From assembly GCF_003173615.1 (NCBI RefSeq), contig NZ_QGNA01000004.1:310001-374000 (forward strand): a stretch of DNA of 64,000 bases. The letters are read 5' to 3'. Below, piece by piece: positions 9,350-17,898 of this stretch; positions within the stretch are counted from its first letter, which is position 1; each line of letters opens with the position of its first letter. The notes below the pieces were generated by a model. That model ran no database searches. It saw only the letters and a program-made list of their open reading frames with translations, and was not told where the DNA came from. The position numbers and the translations under genes are program-made. Source of the DNA: Falsiroseomonas bella. GTDB lineage: Bacteria; Pseudomonadota; Alphaproteobacteria; Acetobacterales; Acetobacteraceae.

Positions 9350-10354
9350 ATGGATGCGATCCTCGTCACCGGCGGCGCCGGCTTCGTCGGCCTCAACGTC
9401 GTGGAGGCGCTGCTCGCCCGCGGCGAGCATGTGGTCGTCTTCGGGCGGGAGGCGGCGCTGCCCGATCCGGCGCCCGCGCGCTTCGCCGCGCTGCCCGGCA
9501 GCATCGAGGTGATCCAGGGCGATGTCACCGACCACGCCGCACTGCGCGACGTCTTCAGCGCGCGCCGCATCGGCGCCGTCTTCCCCTTCGCCGCGATCAC
9601 CGCCGGGCCGCAGCGCGAGGCCGCCGACCCGCAGCGCATCCTGGATGTGAACCTTGGCGGCGTGATCGCCACGCTGCAGGCCGCGCGCGACGCCGGCACG
9701 GTGCGGCGTGTTGTGCTGCCCTCCTCCGCCGCGGTCTATGGCGAGAGCGCCTACGCCTTCCAGGTGCTGGACGAGGCGACGACGCCGCCGGTGCCGATCA
9801 GCCTCTATGGCGTGACGAAATACGCGGTGGAGCGTGCGGGACTGCGGCTCGCCGGGCTCTTCGGGCTGGATGCCGTGGCGGCGCGGATCGGCGCCACCTT
9901 CGGACCGTGGGAGCGCGACACGGGGCTGCGCGACACGCTCAGCCTGCACCTCGCCTTCGCGGAGGCGGCGCGGCGCGGGGAGGCCGCGGTGCTGCCGCCG
10001 GCGCCGCTGCCGGCTTACGACTGGGTGTATGTGCGCGACCTGGCGGCGGGGCTGCTCGCGCTGCTGGATGCGAAGGATCCGCCACATCGCGTGGTGAATC
10101 TGGCCAGCGGCGAGGATTGGGCTCCGCATTACGCAGCCTGCCTGGATGTGCTGGCCGCCCGGTTCCCCGGCTTCCGCTGGCGCCATGCCGAACCCGGCGA
10201 GGCGCCGGGCCTGCGCTGGAACGAAAGCCGGCCGCGCGGCGTGATGGCGGTTGCGCGGGCGGCGGACTTTGGCTGGCGCCCGCGTTTCGATCCCGCCTCG
10301 GCCACCGCGGATTACGCGGGGTGGTTGGCAAACGGGGATCAGGGATTACGCTAG
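9350..10354 (+). CDS. NAD-dependent epimerase/dehydratase family protein
   Basis: 334 residues of the extended SDR type. The N-terminal VTGGAGFVGLNVVEALL binds NAD, D-rich VIQGDVTDHAALRDVF follows, and the active site has SSAAVYGE and the YGVTKYAVE (YxxxK) motif. Such enzymes act on nucleotide-activated or free sugars, but the substrate cannot be read from the sequence. It is followed by a GC-rich hairpin and the molybdenum oxidoreductase gene 79 bases downstream. Confidence 0.8.
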   Translation: MDAILVTGGAGFVGLNVVEALLARGEHVVVFGREAALPDPAPARFAALPGSIEVIQGDVTDHAALRDVFSARRIGAVFPFAAITAGPQREAADPQRILDVNLGGVIATLQAARDAGTVRRVVLPSSAAVYGESAYAFQVLDEATTPPVPISLYGVTKYAVERAGLRLAGLFGLDAVAARIGATFGPWERDTGLRDTLSLHLAFAEAARRGEAAVLPPAPLPAYDWVYVRDLAAGLLALLDAKDPPHRVVNLASGEDWAPHYAACLDVLAARFPGFRWRHAEPGEAPGLRWNESRPRGVMAVARAADFGWRPRFDPASATADYAGWLANGDQGLR

Positions 10355-10398
10355 GACCATCGCTGCCCCTTCCGAGGGGTCTCCGCCCCCACCCCGGC

Positions 10399-10420
10399 CC
10401 TCCCCCGCACGCGGGGGAGG
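10399..10420. repeat. GC-rich palindromic hairpin upstream of the molybdenum oxidoreductase gene
   Basis: CCTCCCCCG (10399-10407) and CGGGGGAGG (10412-10420) form a perfect nine-base-pair stem with a four-base loop. It could terminate the epimerase transcript or be a dispersed palindromic repeat; a second GC hairpin lies just after the next gene (12814-12848). There is no T-tract. Confidence 0.45.
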
Positions 10421-10433
10421 GGGAGAGAGACCG

Positions 10434-12794
10434 ATGCCCGACACGCTTGCCTTCGATCCTTCGCGCCTGAAGTTCGGCATCGGCCAGCCCGTGCCCCGCG
10501 CCGAGGACCCGACGCTGCTGACCGGCCGCGGCAACTACACCGACGACATCCAGCTTCCCGGCCAGGTCTGGGCCGTGATGGTGCGCAGCCCCTATGGCCA
10601 CGGCGTGATCAAGGGCATCGGCACGGAGGCGGCGAAGGCGATGCCCGGCGTGCTCGGCGTCTGGACCGGGGCCGACCTGCCGAAATTCGGGCCGATGGTC
10701 TGCGGCATGCCGCTCAAGAACGCTGACGGCTCGGCCTTCAAATCCACGCAGCGCCAGCCCCTGGCCACCGACAAGGTGCGCCATGTCGGTGATCCCGTGG
10801 CCTTCGTGGTGGCGGAGACCAAGGCGCAGGCCAAGGACGCGGCCGAGGCGGTGGAACTCGACATCGAGGCGCTCGACGCCGTGACCGATGCTTCGGCCGC
10901 CGCGGCGCCGGGCGCGCCGCTGCTCTATGACGAGCATCCGAACAATGTGGTGCTGGATTTCGCCGCGGGCGATTCCGCGAAGGTGACGGAGGCCTTCGCC
11001 AGGGCCGCGCATGTGACGAAGTTGTCCATCCGCAACAACCGCATCGTCGTCGCCGCGATGGAGCCGCGCAGCGCGATCGGCAGTGTGGAGGACGGGCGCT
11101 ACGTGCTGCGCGTCGGCTGCCAGGGCGTGTTCGGGCTGCGCGCCTCGCTTGCCGGGCAGATGGGCGTGGAGACGAAGCAGGTGCGGGTGCTGACCGGCAA
11201 TGTCGGCGGCAGCTTCGGCATGAAGGCCGGCCTCTATCCCGAATATCCCTGCCTGCTGCATGCCGCGAAGCAGCTCGGCCGCCCGGTGAAGTGGACCGAT
11301 GAGCGCACCGGCTCCTTTCTGTCGGACGCGCATGGCCGCGACCACGAGGTGGAGGCGGAGCTTGCCCTGGACGCTGAGGGAAAATTCCTCGCGGTGCGAC
11401 TGGTGAGCTACGCCAATATGGGTGCCTGGCTCTCCGCCGTCTCGCCGCTGATGGGCACGGGCAACTTCTTCAAGAACGTGCAGTCCAACTATGCGACGCC
11501 GGCGATCGAGGTGCGCACCAAATGCGTGCTGACGAACACCGTCCCGATCAGCGCCTATCGCGGCGCGGGCCGCCCCGAGGGCAACTACTTCATGGAGCGG
11601 CTGATCGAGCAGGCGGCGCTGGAGATGGGCAAGGATCCCGTCGCGCTACGCAAGCTGAACCACATCCGGCCGGACCAGTTCCCGTATTCCGCTGCCTCCG
11701 GCTCGGTCTATGACGGCGGCGCGTTCAGCGCGCTGCTGGAGAAGACGATGGAGGCCTCGGACGCCGCGGGCTATCCGGCGCGGCTGGCGGCGAGCAAGGC
11801 GCAGGGGCTGCTGCGCGGGCGTGGGATCGGCAACTTCCTCGAGTGCACCGCGCCGCCCACCAAGGAACAGGGTGGCATTCGCTTCGAGAAGGACGGCACC
11901 GTCACCATCATCACCGGCACGCTCGACTATGGGCAGGGCCATTGGAGCGCCTTCGCGCAGGTGCTGCACCAGTCGCTCGGCGTGCCCTTCGCGCAGGTGC
12001 GGCTGCTGCAGGGCGATTCGGACGAGCTGATCGCCGGCGGCGGCACCGGCGGGTCGAAGTCCATCATGGCCTCCGGCGCCGCGATCGCGGAGGCGAGCGA
12101 GAAGGTGATCGAGAAGGGCAAGGCCGCCGCCGCCTGGGCGCTGGAAGCCGCCGTCTCGGACATCGAGTTCGAGGCGCATGCCGGGCCGGAGGCCAGCGGG
12201 CGCTTCACCATCGCCGGCACCGACCGCGCGATCGGAATCATGGAACTCGCCGCAAAGCTGCGCGCCACGCCGCAGAAGCCGGAGGGCGTGCCCGAAAACC
12301 TGGACGTGACGCATGTCTTCGACCAGGCGCCGATGGCCTATCCGAACGGGTGCCATGTCTGCGAGGTCGAGGTGGACCCGGAGACGGGCGTGGTGCGGAT
12401 CGACCGCTACCTGGCGGTGAACGACTTCGGCGTGCAGGTGAACCCGCTGCTGGTCGCGGGCCAGGCGCATGGCGGCATCGCGCAGGGTGTCGGCCAGGCG
12501 CTGCTGGAGCACGTCGTCTTCAGTGAGGACGGGCAGCTCGTCTCGGGGAGCTACATGGACTACGCGCTGCCGCGCGCGGGCGACCTGCCTTCCATCACGA
12601 CGGAAAGCCACTCCATCCCGTGCAAGACCAATCCCCTCGGCGCGAAGGGCTGCGGCGAGGCGGGCTGCGCGGGGTCGCTGCCGGCGGTGATGAATGCGCT
12701 GGTGGATGCGCTGAAGCCGCTCGGCATCACGCATATCGACATGCCCGCGACGCCGGAGCGCGTCTGGGCGGCGATCCAGGACGCGAAGGCGTAG
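10434..12794 (+). CDS. Xanthine-dehydrogenase-family molybdopterin-binding subunit
   Basis: 786 residues of the large molybdenum subunit of the xanthine dehydrogenase/CoxL group of hydroxylases. LLTGRGNYTDDIQLPG, the N-terminal ald_Xan_dh domain, GNVGGSFGMKAGLYPEY, AYRGAGRPEGNYFMERL and the C-terminal GAKGCGEAGCAGSLPAVMNA with the catalytic glutamate are all present. The AYRGAGR loop is the form-II type, not the AYxCSFR of true CO dehydrogenase. The usual FAD and iron-sulfur subunit genes are absent on either side, so its partners must be elsewhere or it works differently. The start at 10434 follows a GGGGGAGAGAGA site. Confidence 0.88.
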   Translation: MPDTLAFDPSRLKFGIGQPVPRAEDPTLLTGRGNYTDDIQLPGQVWAVMVRSPYGHGVIKGIGTEAAKAMPGVLGVWTGADLPKFGPMVCGMPLKNADGSAFKSTQRQPLATDKVRHVGDPVAFVVAETKAQAKDAAEAVELDIEALDAVTDASAAAAPGAPLLYDEHPNNVVLDFAAGDSAKVTEAFARAAHVTKLSIRNNRIVVAAMEPRSAIGSVEDGRYVLRVGCQGVFGLRASLAGQMGVETKQVRVLTGNVGGSFGMKAGLYPEYPCLLHAAKQLGRPVKWTDERTGSFLSDAHGRDHEVEAELALDAEGKFLAVRLVSYANMGAWLSAVSPLMGTGNFFKNVQSNYATPAIEVRTKCVLTNTVPISAYRGAGRPEGNYFMERLIEQAALEMGKDPVALRKLNHIRPDQFPYSAASGSVYDGGAFSALLEKTMEASDAAGYPARLAASKAQGLLRGRGIGNFLECTAPPTKEQGGIRFEKDGTVTIITGTLDYGQGHWSAFAQVLHQSLGVPFAQVRLLQGDSDELIAGGGTGGSKSIMASGAAIAEASEKVIEKGKAAAAWALEAAVSDIEFEAHAGPEASGRFTIAGTDRAIGIMELAAKLRATPQKPEGVPENLDVTHVFDQAPMAYPNGCHVCEVEVDPETGVVRIDRYLAVNDFGVQVNPLLVAGQAHGGIAQGVGQALLEHVVFSEDGQLVSGSYMDYALPRAGDLPSITTESHSIPCKTNPLGAKGCGEAGCAGSLPAVMNALVDALKPLGITHIDMPATPERVWAAIQDAKA

Positions 12795-12813
12795 GATCGT
12801 TCGAAAGCCCTCT

Positions 12814-12848
12814 CCCCCCTCAGGGGGGGTTCAACGCCGAAGGCGTTG
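12814..12848. terminator. Double hairpin between convergent genes
   Basis: CCCCCC at 12814-12819 pairs with GGGGGG at 12823-12828, and CAACGCC at 12832-12838 with GGCGTTG at 12842-12848. The element sits 20 bases after the molybdenum subunit stop and overlaps the end of the convergent isomerase gene, supplying its stop codon. It could act as a bidirectional terminator or be a copy of a dispersed palindromic repeat. Confidence 0.45.
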
Positions 12849-13647
12849 GACGGTGGGTGAGGGGGGCGAGCAAGTCCCGAAGCTGCCCCAGCCAACCTAT
12901 TCCGTCCGCCGTTGCCCCCAGCGGGCGATACTCCGCCGCGAACCAGTCCGCGTAGCCCGCGCGGTCCAGCGCGGCGACGGCCGCGGCGAAGTCGATTGCG
13001 CCGCTGAACGGCTCGTGCCGGCCGGGCGTGTCCGCGAACTGCACATGCGCGATTCGCGCGCCGGCCCGAGCGATGGCAGCCGGCAGGTCAGGCTCGGTTC
13101 GCGCCATGTGGTACAGGTCGAACTGCAGGCCGGCGTTCGGATGCGCCGCGTCGTCCAGCACGCGCAGCGCGGCGTCGAGGCTGTCCAGGAAGAAGCCCGG
13201 CACGTCGAAGGGGTTCACCGGCTCCACCAGCACGCGGATGCCGAAGGGTGCGAAGGCCTCGGCGGCGTGGCGCAGGTTCTCGACCAGCGTCGCATGGCAG
13301 ACGGCGCGGTCCGCCTGGGCGCCTGGGCGGCCGGAGAGGATGTTCACCCGCTGCACGCCGAGCGCCCGCGCATAGGGGATGCAGCGTTGCACGGCGGCCC
13401 GGAACTCCGCGCGGCGGTCGGGCAGGGCGCCGAGTCCGACATCGCCGCCCGCGATGTCGCCAGCCGGGATGTTGATCAGCACGACGGGCATCCCGGCCGC
13501 CTGCGCCGCCTGCGCCAGTGTCGAGGCGTCGTGGTCGTACGGGAACTGGATCTCCACCCCCTCGAAGCCCGCCCCGGCCGCCGCGGCGAAGCGCGCCGGC
13601 AACGGCAGGTCGGCGAATAGAAGAGAAATGTTGGCGGCGATCCGCAT
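12820..13647 (-). CDS. Hydroxypyruvate isomerase-like TIM-barrel protein
   Basis: 275 residues of the AP-endonuclease-2/xylose-isomerase-like TIM barrel. MRIAANISLLFADLPLPAR, FEGVEIQFPYDHD, RVLVEPVNPFDVPGFFL, AGLQFDLYHM and AHVQFADTPGRHEP closely follow Hyi/OtnI (hydroxypyruvate or 2-oxo-tetronate isomerase), with acidic metal ligands in the EPVNP and FDLYH strands. The last dozen residues (PLTHRPTPSALNPP) are encoded by the hairpin element and are probably not part of the conserved fold. It is divergent from the IlvD-family operon, so both may serve sugar-acid catabolism. Confidence 0.8.
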   Translation of the reverse strand: MRIAANISLLFADLPLPARFAAAAGAGFEGVEIQFPYDHDASTLAQAAQAAGMPVVLINIPAGDIAGGDVGLGALPDRRAEFRAAVQRCIPYARALGVQRVNILSGRPGAQADRAVCHATLVENLRHAAEAFAPFGIRVLVEPVNPFDVPGFFLDSLDAALRVLDDAAHPNAGLQFDLYHMARTEPDLPAAIARAGARIAHVQFADTPGRHEPFSGAIDFAAAVAALDRAGYADWFAAEYRPLGATADGIGWLGQLRDLLAPLTHRPTPSALNPP

Positions 13648-13758
13648 CGGCGTTCCCGGGGCTGAGGCGCGGCGGAATCCCGCCCCGGGGGCGATTTTGC
13701 CGCCGCGCGAAGTGATCTAGTCTCCGCCAGGATCGGGCATTCCGGGGGAGGCAGTCGA

Positions 13759-15474
13759 GTGGCGGGGCAGGGCAGGCCGTTGCGGTCGCGCATCACGACG
13801 GACGGGCTGGACCGCACGCCGCACCGCGCCTTTCTGCGCGCCATGGGGCTGGACGACGCGGCCATCGCGAAGCCGATGGTCGGCGTGGTCTCGATGAAGG
13901 GCGAGACGACCCCCTGCAACATGAGCCATGGCTGGCAGGCCGAGGCGGCGCGTCAGGGCATCGCGGAGGCCGGCGGCACGCCGCGCGAGTTCACCACCAT
14001 CTCCGCCTCCGACGGGCTCGGCATGGCGCATGAGGGAATGAAGTTCTCGCTCGTCTCGCGCGAGGTGATCGCGGATTCGATCGAGGTGGTGGTGCACAAC
14101 CACGCCTATGACGGGCTGGTCGGCTTCGGCGGCTGCGACAAGACGCTGCCGGGCGTGCTGATGGCGATGGTGCGCTGCGATGTGCCATCCGTTTTCGTCT
14201 ATGGCGGCAGCGCGCTGCCGGGCACCTGGCGGGGGAAGAAGGTTTCCGTGCTGGATGCCTATGAGGGCGTCGGCGCGGTGATGGCCGGCACGATGACCGA
14301 GGAAGAGCTGCGCGCGCTGGAACTGGCCTGCAAGCCGACGGTCGGCGCCTGCGCGGGGCAGTTCACGGCGAACACCATGGCGATGGTGGCGGAGGCGATC
14401 GGCCTCGGCCTGCCCGGCAGCGCCACCATGCCGGCCGTGTTCAGCGAGCGCGCCGCGCTCAGCCGCCGCGCCGGTGCGCTGGTGATGGCGATGATCGCGG
14501 GCGGGGGACCGACGCCGCGGCAGATCGTCACGCGCAAGGCCATCGAGAATGGCTGCGCGATCGTCGCGGCGACCGGCGGGTCCACCAACGCCGCGATGCA
14601 TCTCTGCGCCATCGCCAACGAGGCCGGCATCCGCTTCACCATGGACGACGCGGCGGTGGTGATGCAGCGCACGCCGCTGATCGGCAACCTGCGCCCCGGC
14701 GGCGCCTATCACGCGGCGGAGCTGCACGAGGTCGGCGGCGCGGCCGTGGTGATCCGCGCGCTGATCGAGAGCGGCCATCTGCATGGCGACATCCTGACCG
14801 TGACCGGCCGCACGCTGGCCGAGACCTATGCCGATGCGGCCGCGCCGGATGGCGAGGTGATCCGCCCCGTCGCGCGCGCCATCCTGCCGACCGGCGGCGT
14901 GGTGGTGCTGAAGGGCAATCTCTGTCCCGATGGTGCGCTGCTGAAGGTGGCGGGGCTGAAAAGCCAGGTCTTCGAAGGACCGGCGCGGGTGTTCGACAGC
15001 GAGGGCGAGGCCGTGGCCTGCGTCGCGGCGCGCGCCTACAAGCCCGGCGAGGTGCTGATCGTGCGCTACGAAGGCCCGGTCGGCGGGCCCGGCATGCAGG
15101 AGATGCTGGGCCTCACCGCGCTGATCTACGGCCAGGGCATGGGCGAGCAGGTGGCGCTGCTGACGGATGGGCGCTTCTCCGGCGCGACGCGCGGCATGTG
15201 CATCGGCTATGCCGCGCCGGAAGCCGCCGTGGGCGGGCCGCTGGCGCTGGTGCGCGACGGCGACGTGATCCGCATCGACGGCAACGCGGGCAGCATCACG
15301 CTGGCGGCGGATGCGGCGGAGCTGGAAGCGCGTCGCGCCGCCTGGCAGCCGCGCGCCACGCCGCATGTCTCCGGCGCGCTGGCGAAATACGCGAAGCTGG
15401 TCGGCCAGGCGAATGAGGGCGCGGTGACGCACCAGGGCGGCGGCCGCTTCCCGGACGGGCGCGGCGTGCGATGA
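13759..15474 (+). CDS. ilvD: IlvD/Edd family dehydratase (dihydroxy-acid dehydratase-like)
   Basis: 571 residues of the iron-sulfur IlvD/Edd family, which removes water from 2,3-dihydroxy acids. Cluster-binding cysteines are seen in TTPCNMS, GFGGCDKTLPG and GACAGQFTANTM; SREVIADSIEVVV and LTDGRFSGATRGMCIGY are family signatures. The GTG start has a GGGGGAGG site. The sequence is close to dihydroxy-acid dehydratase, but no other isoleucine-valine genes are nearby. It heads an operon with a beta-hydroxyacid dehydrogenase and a TRAP transporter, so a sugar-acid dehydratase role is at least as likely. Confidence 0.85.
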   Translation: MAGQGRPLRSRITTDGLDRTPHRAFLRAMGLDDAAIAKPMVGVVSMKGETTPCNMSHGWQAEAARQGIAEAGGTPREFTTISASDGLGMAHEGMKFSLVSREVIADSIEVVVHNHAYDGLVGFGGCDKTLPGVLMAMVRCDVPSVFVYGGSALPGTWRGKKVSVLDAYEGVGAVMAGTMTEEELRALELACKPTVGACAGQFTANTMAMVAEAIGLGLPGSATMPAVFSERAALSRRAGALVMAMIAGGGPTPRQIVTRKAIENGCAIVAATGGSTNAAMHLCAIANEAGIRFTMDDAAVVMQRTPLIGNLRPGGAYHAAELHEVGGAAVVIRALIESGHLHGDILTVTGRTLAETYADAAAPDGEVIRPVARAILPTGGVVVLKGNLCPDGALLKVAGLKSQVFEGPARVFDSEGEAVACVAARAYKPGEVLIVRYEGPVGGPGMQEMLGLTALIYGQGMGEQVALLTDGRFSGATRGMCIGYAAPEAAVGGPLALVRDGDVIRIDGNAGSITLAADAAELEARRAAWQPRATPHVSGALAKYAKLVGQANEGAVTHQGGGRFPDGRGVR

Positions 15475-16364
15475 GCGGGATGCTCGGCTTCGTCGGCATG
15501 GGGCTCATGGGCCTGCCCATGGCGAAGCGCCTGCTCGCCGCAGGGCATCGCGTGAAGGTCTGGAACCGCACGGCGCAGAAATGCGCGCCGGCGGCGGAAG
15601 CGGGCGCGGTGCTGGCGGCGAGCGCCGCTGACTGCGCGCGCGACGCGCCGGTGGTGTTCATGTCCCTGACCGATACGAAGGCAGTTGAGGCCGCGGTGTT
15701 CGGGCCTGGCGGCATCGCGGACGGCATCCCGCGCGACGCGGTGCTGGTGGATTTCTCGTCCATGGCGCCCGAGGCGACGCGCGCCTTCGCGTCGCGCCTG
15801 CTGGCGGAGCGCGGCGCGCATTGGCTGGATGCGCCGGTTTCCGGCGGCGTGCCTGGCGCGGAAGCGGGCACGCTGGCGGTGATGGCGGGCGGCGACGCGG
15901 CGGCCTTCGCGCGCGCAGAGCCTTTCGTGCGCGCCATGGCGCAGCGCTTCACGCTGATGGGGCCATCCGGCGCGGGGCAGACGACGAAGCTCTGCAACCA
16001 GGTGATCGTGGGATCCCTGATGTGCGTGCTGGCGGAAGCGACGCGGCTGGCGACCAACGCGGGCATCGAGGCCGCGCGCCTGCCGGAGGCGCTCGCCGGC
16101 GGCTGGGCGGATTCCAAGCCGATGCAGATCTGCGTGCCGCGGATGGTGGCGGGCACCTACGACCCACCGCTCGGCCACGCCTACACCATGCTGAAGGACC
16201 TCGACACGGCGCGCGCACTGGCAGTGCAGAAGGGCAGCCCGCTGCCCCTCGCCGGCCTCGCCGCCGAGACTTTTCGCACGTTGATCGCGCGCGAGGGTGA
16301 GGAAGCCGACGCGCTGCGCATCTTCGCGCTGACCGAACCACAGAAAGGGAGAAGCGGGACATGA
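15471..16364 (+). CDS. 3-hydroxyisobutyrate dehydrogenase-family NAD(P) oxidoreductase
   Basis: 297 residues of the beta-hydroxyacid dehydrogenase family (MmsB/GarR/GlxR). LGFVGMGLMGLPMAKRLLAAGH binds the cofactor, DAPVSGGVPGAEAGTLAVM is the substrate-binding signature, and the catalytic lysine lies in GAGQTTKLCNQV. Family members act on 3-hydroxyisobutyrate, tartronate semialdehyde or similar short hydroxyacids. The start overlaps the dehydratase stop (ATGA), and the stop overlaps the TRAP binding protein, so its substrate is probably a product of the imported compound. Confidence 0.85.
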   Translation: MSGMLGFVGMGLMGLPMAKRLLAAGHRVKVWNRTAQKCAPAAEAGAVLAASAADCARDAPVVFMSLTDTKAVEAAVFGPGGIADGIPRDAVLVDFSSMAPEATRAFASRLLAERGAHWLDAPVSGGVPGAEAGTLAVMAGGDAAAFARAEPFVRAMAQRFTLMGPSGAGQTTKLCNQVIVGSLMCVLAEATRLATNAGIEAARLPEALAGGWADSKPMQICVPRMVAGTYDPPLGHAYTMLKDLDTARALAVQKGSPLPLAGLAAETFRTLIAREGEEADALRIFALTEPQKGRSGT

Positions 16365-17413
16365 CGACACGCAGGATGCTGATGGCGGGGACGGCGGCGG
16401 TGCTCGCCACCCCCGCGCTGGTCGGCCGCGCCGCGGCGCAGACGCGCACCATCCGCGTCGGCAATTGGCTGCCGGCGCATCACCTGATCCCCCGCGGCAT
16501 CATCGAGCCCTGGGCGCGCGCTATCGAGGCGGAGAGCAACGGCTCGCTCAAGTTCGAGATCATGCCCAGCGCGCTCGGCCCGCCGCCGCAGACCTTCGAC
16601 CTGCTGCTCGATGGCGCCTTCGACGTCGGCTACGGCGTCTCCGGCCACAATCCCGGCCGCTTCACCATGACGCAGGTGATGGACCTGCCCTTCATGTCGC
16701 CCGATCCTTGGGCCGGCGCGGCGGCGTCCTGGCTGACCTACCAGCGCTACGGCGGCCGCTACAACGAGCATCGCGGCGCGCATGTGGCGGGCCTCTTCGT
16801 GCATTCCGTGCCGGCGCTGCACTGGCGCGGCGAACCGATCACGAAGCTCGAGGACATGCAGGGCCGCCGCGTGCGCGTGGGCGGCAACGTGACGGGGCGG
16901 ATCATCACGGCGCTCGGCGGCACGCCAGTGCAGCTGCCGCCGACCGAGGCGCAGCAGGCGATGGCGCGTGGGGTGGCGGACGGCATCACCTTCCCGATCG
17001 AATCCATCGCCTTCTTCAACATCACGCCGGTAATCCGCTCCACCACGCTGATCCCTGGCGGGCTCTACACCGACACCTTCTGGATCGCCTTCAACGAGCG
17101 GACCTGGCAGGGGCTGACGGATGCGCAGCGCGCCGCGGTGAACAAGCATTCCGGCATCGCCATCGCGCTGCAGTCCGGCTGGGCCTGGACCATGGGCGAT
17201 CGTGTCGGCCAGCAGGGGCTGGAGGCGCGCAACGTCGCCTTCAACACGCTGGCCGAGGCCGAGATTGCGCGCGCCAAGGAGCGGCTGAAGGTGCTGGAGA
17301 CCGAATGGCTGGCGGAGGCTCAGAAGCGCAATCTGCCGGGCCAGGAGATCCTTGACTACGCCCGCACCATGGCGCGGCTCTACACCGCGGAGCGGCGGGT
17401 GAACGTGCGTTGA
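16361..17413 (+). CDS. TRAP transporter substrate-binding protein (DctP family)
   Basis: 350 residues of periplasmic binding protein. The N-terminus MTTRRMLMAGTAAVLATPALVGRAAAQ has an arginine pair and an export signal with likely cleavage after AAA. RIRVGNWLPAHHLIPRG-type entry, the central arginine region RRVRVGGNVTGRI and the DGITFPIESIAFF segment fit the DctP family, which binds carboxylates through a conserved arginine. It is followed directly by the two membrane subunits. Confidence 0.88.
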   Translation: MTTRRMLMAGTAAVLATPALVGRAAAQTRTIRVGNWLPAHHLIPRGIIEPWARAIEAESNGSLKFEIMPSALGPPPQTFDLLLDGAFDVGYGVSGHNPGRFTMTQVMDLPFMSPDPWAGAAASWLTYQRYGGRYNEHRGAHVAGLFVHSVPALHWRGEPITKLEDMQGRRVRVGGNVTGRIITALGGTPVQLPPTEAQQAMARGVADGITFPIESIAFFNITPVIRSTTLIPGGLYTDTFWIAFNERTWQGLTDAQRAAVNKHSGIAIALQSGWAWTMGDRVGQQGLEARNVAFNTLAEAEIARAKERLKVLETEWLAEAQKRNLPGQEILDYARTMARLYTAERRVNVR

Positions 17414-17898
17414 TCTGGACCGACCGCCTGTTTGCGCTGCTCGGTCTCTGCGCGGGCGTGCTGGCGGCGGCGATGATGGTCGTCACCACGGTGGATGTCG
17501 GCGGCCGGTATTTCTTCAACCGGCCGCTGCACGGCGCCTTCGAGGCGACCGAGGTGATGATGGGGCTGATGGTCTTCCTCGCGCTGCCGCTGGCCACGCG
17601 GCGGCGCGAGCACATCACGGTGACGCTGTTCGACCACCTGCTGCCGGAATGGGTGAAGCGCGCGGCCGGGCTGCTGTTCGGCGTGGTCTGCGCCGGCGTG
17701 TGCGGGCTGCTGGCGTGGCGGCTCGGCCTGTACGGGGAGCGCCTGTTGCGCGTGGGCGAGGTGACGCTGGAGCTCGGAATTCCGCGCGGCGGCGTGGCGA
17801 CGGCGATGTCCTGGCTGCTGTGGGTGGCGGCCGCCGCCTTCGTGCTGGACGGCATCGCCGCGCTGCGCGGCCGACCGGGTGCGCAGGCGGGCGCCTGA
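17410..17898 (+). CDS. TRAP transporter small permease (DctQ family)
   Basis: 162 residues with four predicted membrane helices and the DctQ-type stretches TVDVGGRYFFNRPLHGAFEATEVMMG and LPLATRRREHITVTL. The start is a TTG at 17410 that overlaps the stop of the binding protein (TTGA); no better start is available without losing the first helix. Its TGA overlaps the DctM start (TGATG). DctQ pairs with DctM in sodium-driven TRAP uptake. Confidence 0.85.
   Translation: MIWTDRLFALLGLCAGVLAAAMMVVTTVDVGGRYFFNRPLHGAFEATEVMMGLMVFLALPLATRRREHITVTLFDHLLPEWVKRAAGLLFGVVCAGVCGLLAWRLGLYGERLLRVGEVTLELGIPRGGVATAMSWLLWVAAAAFVLDGIAALRGRPGAQAGA

Noticed and set aside
10434-12794. Carbon monoxide dehydrogenase large subunit CoxL
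   Set aside because: The active-site loop reads AYRGAGR, not AYxCSFR, and coxM and coxS are absent.
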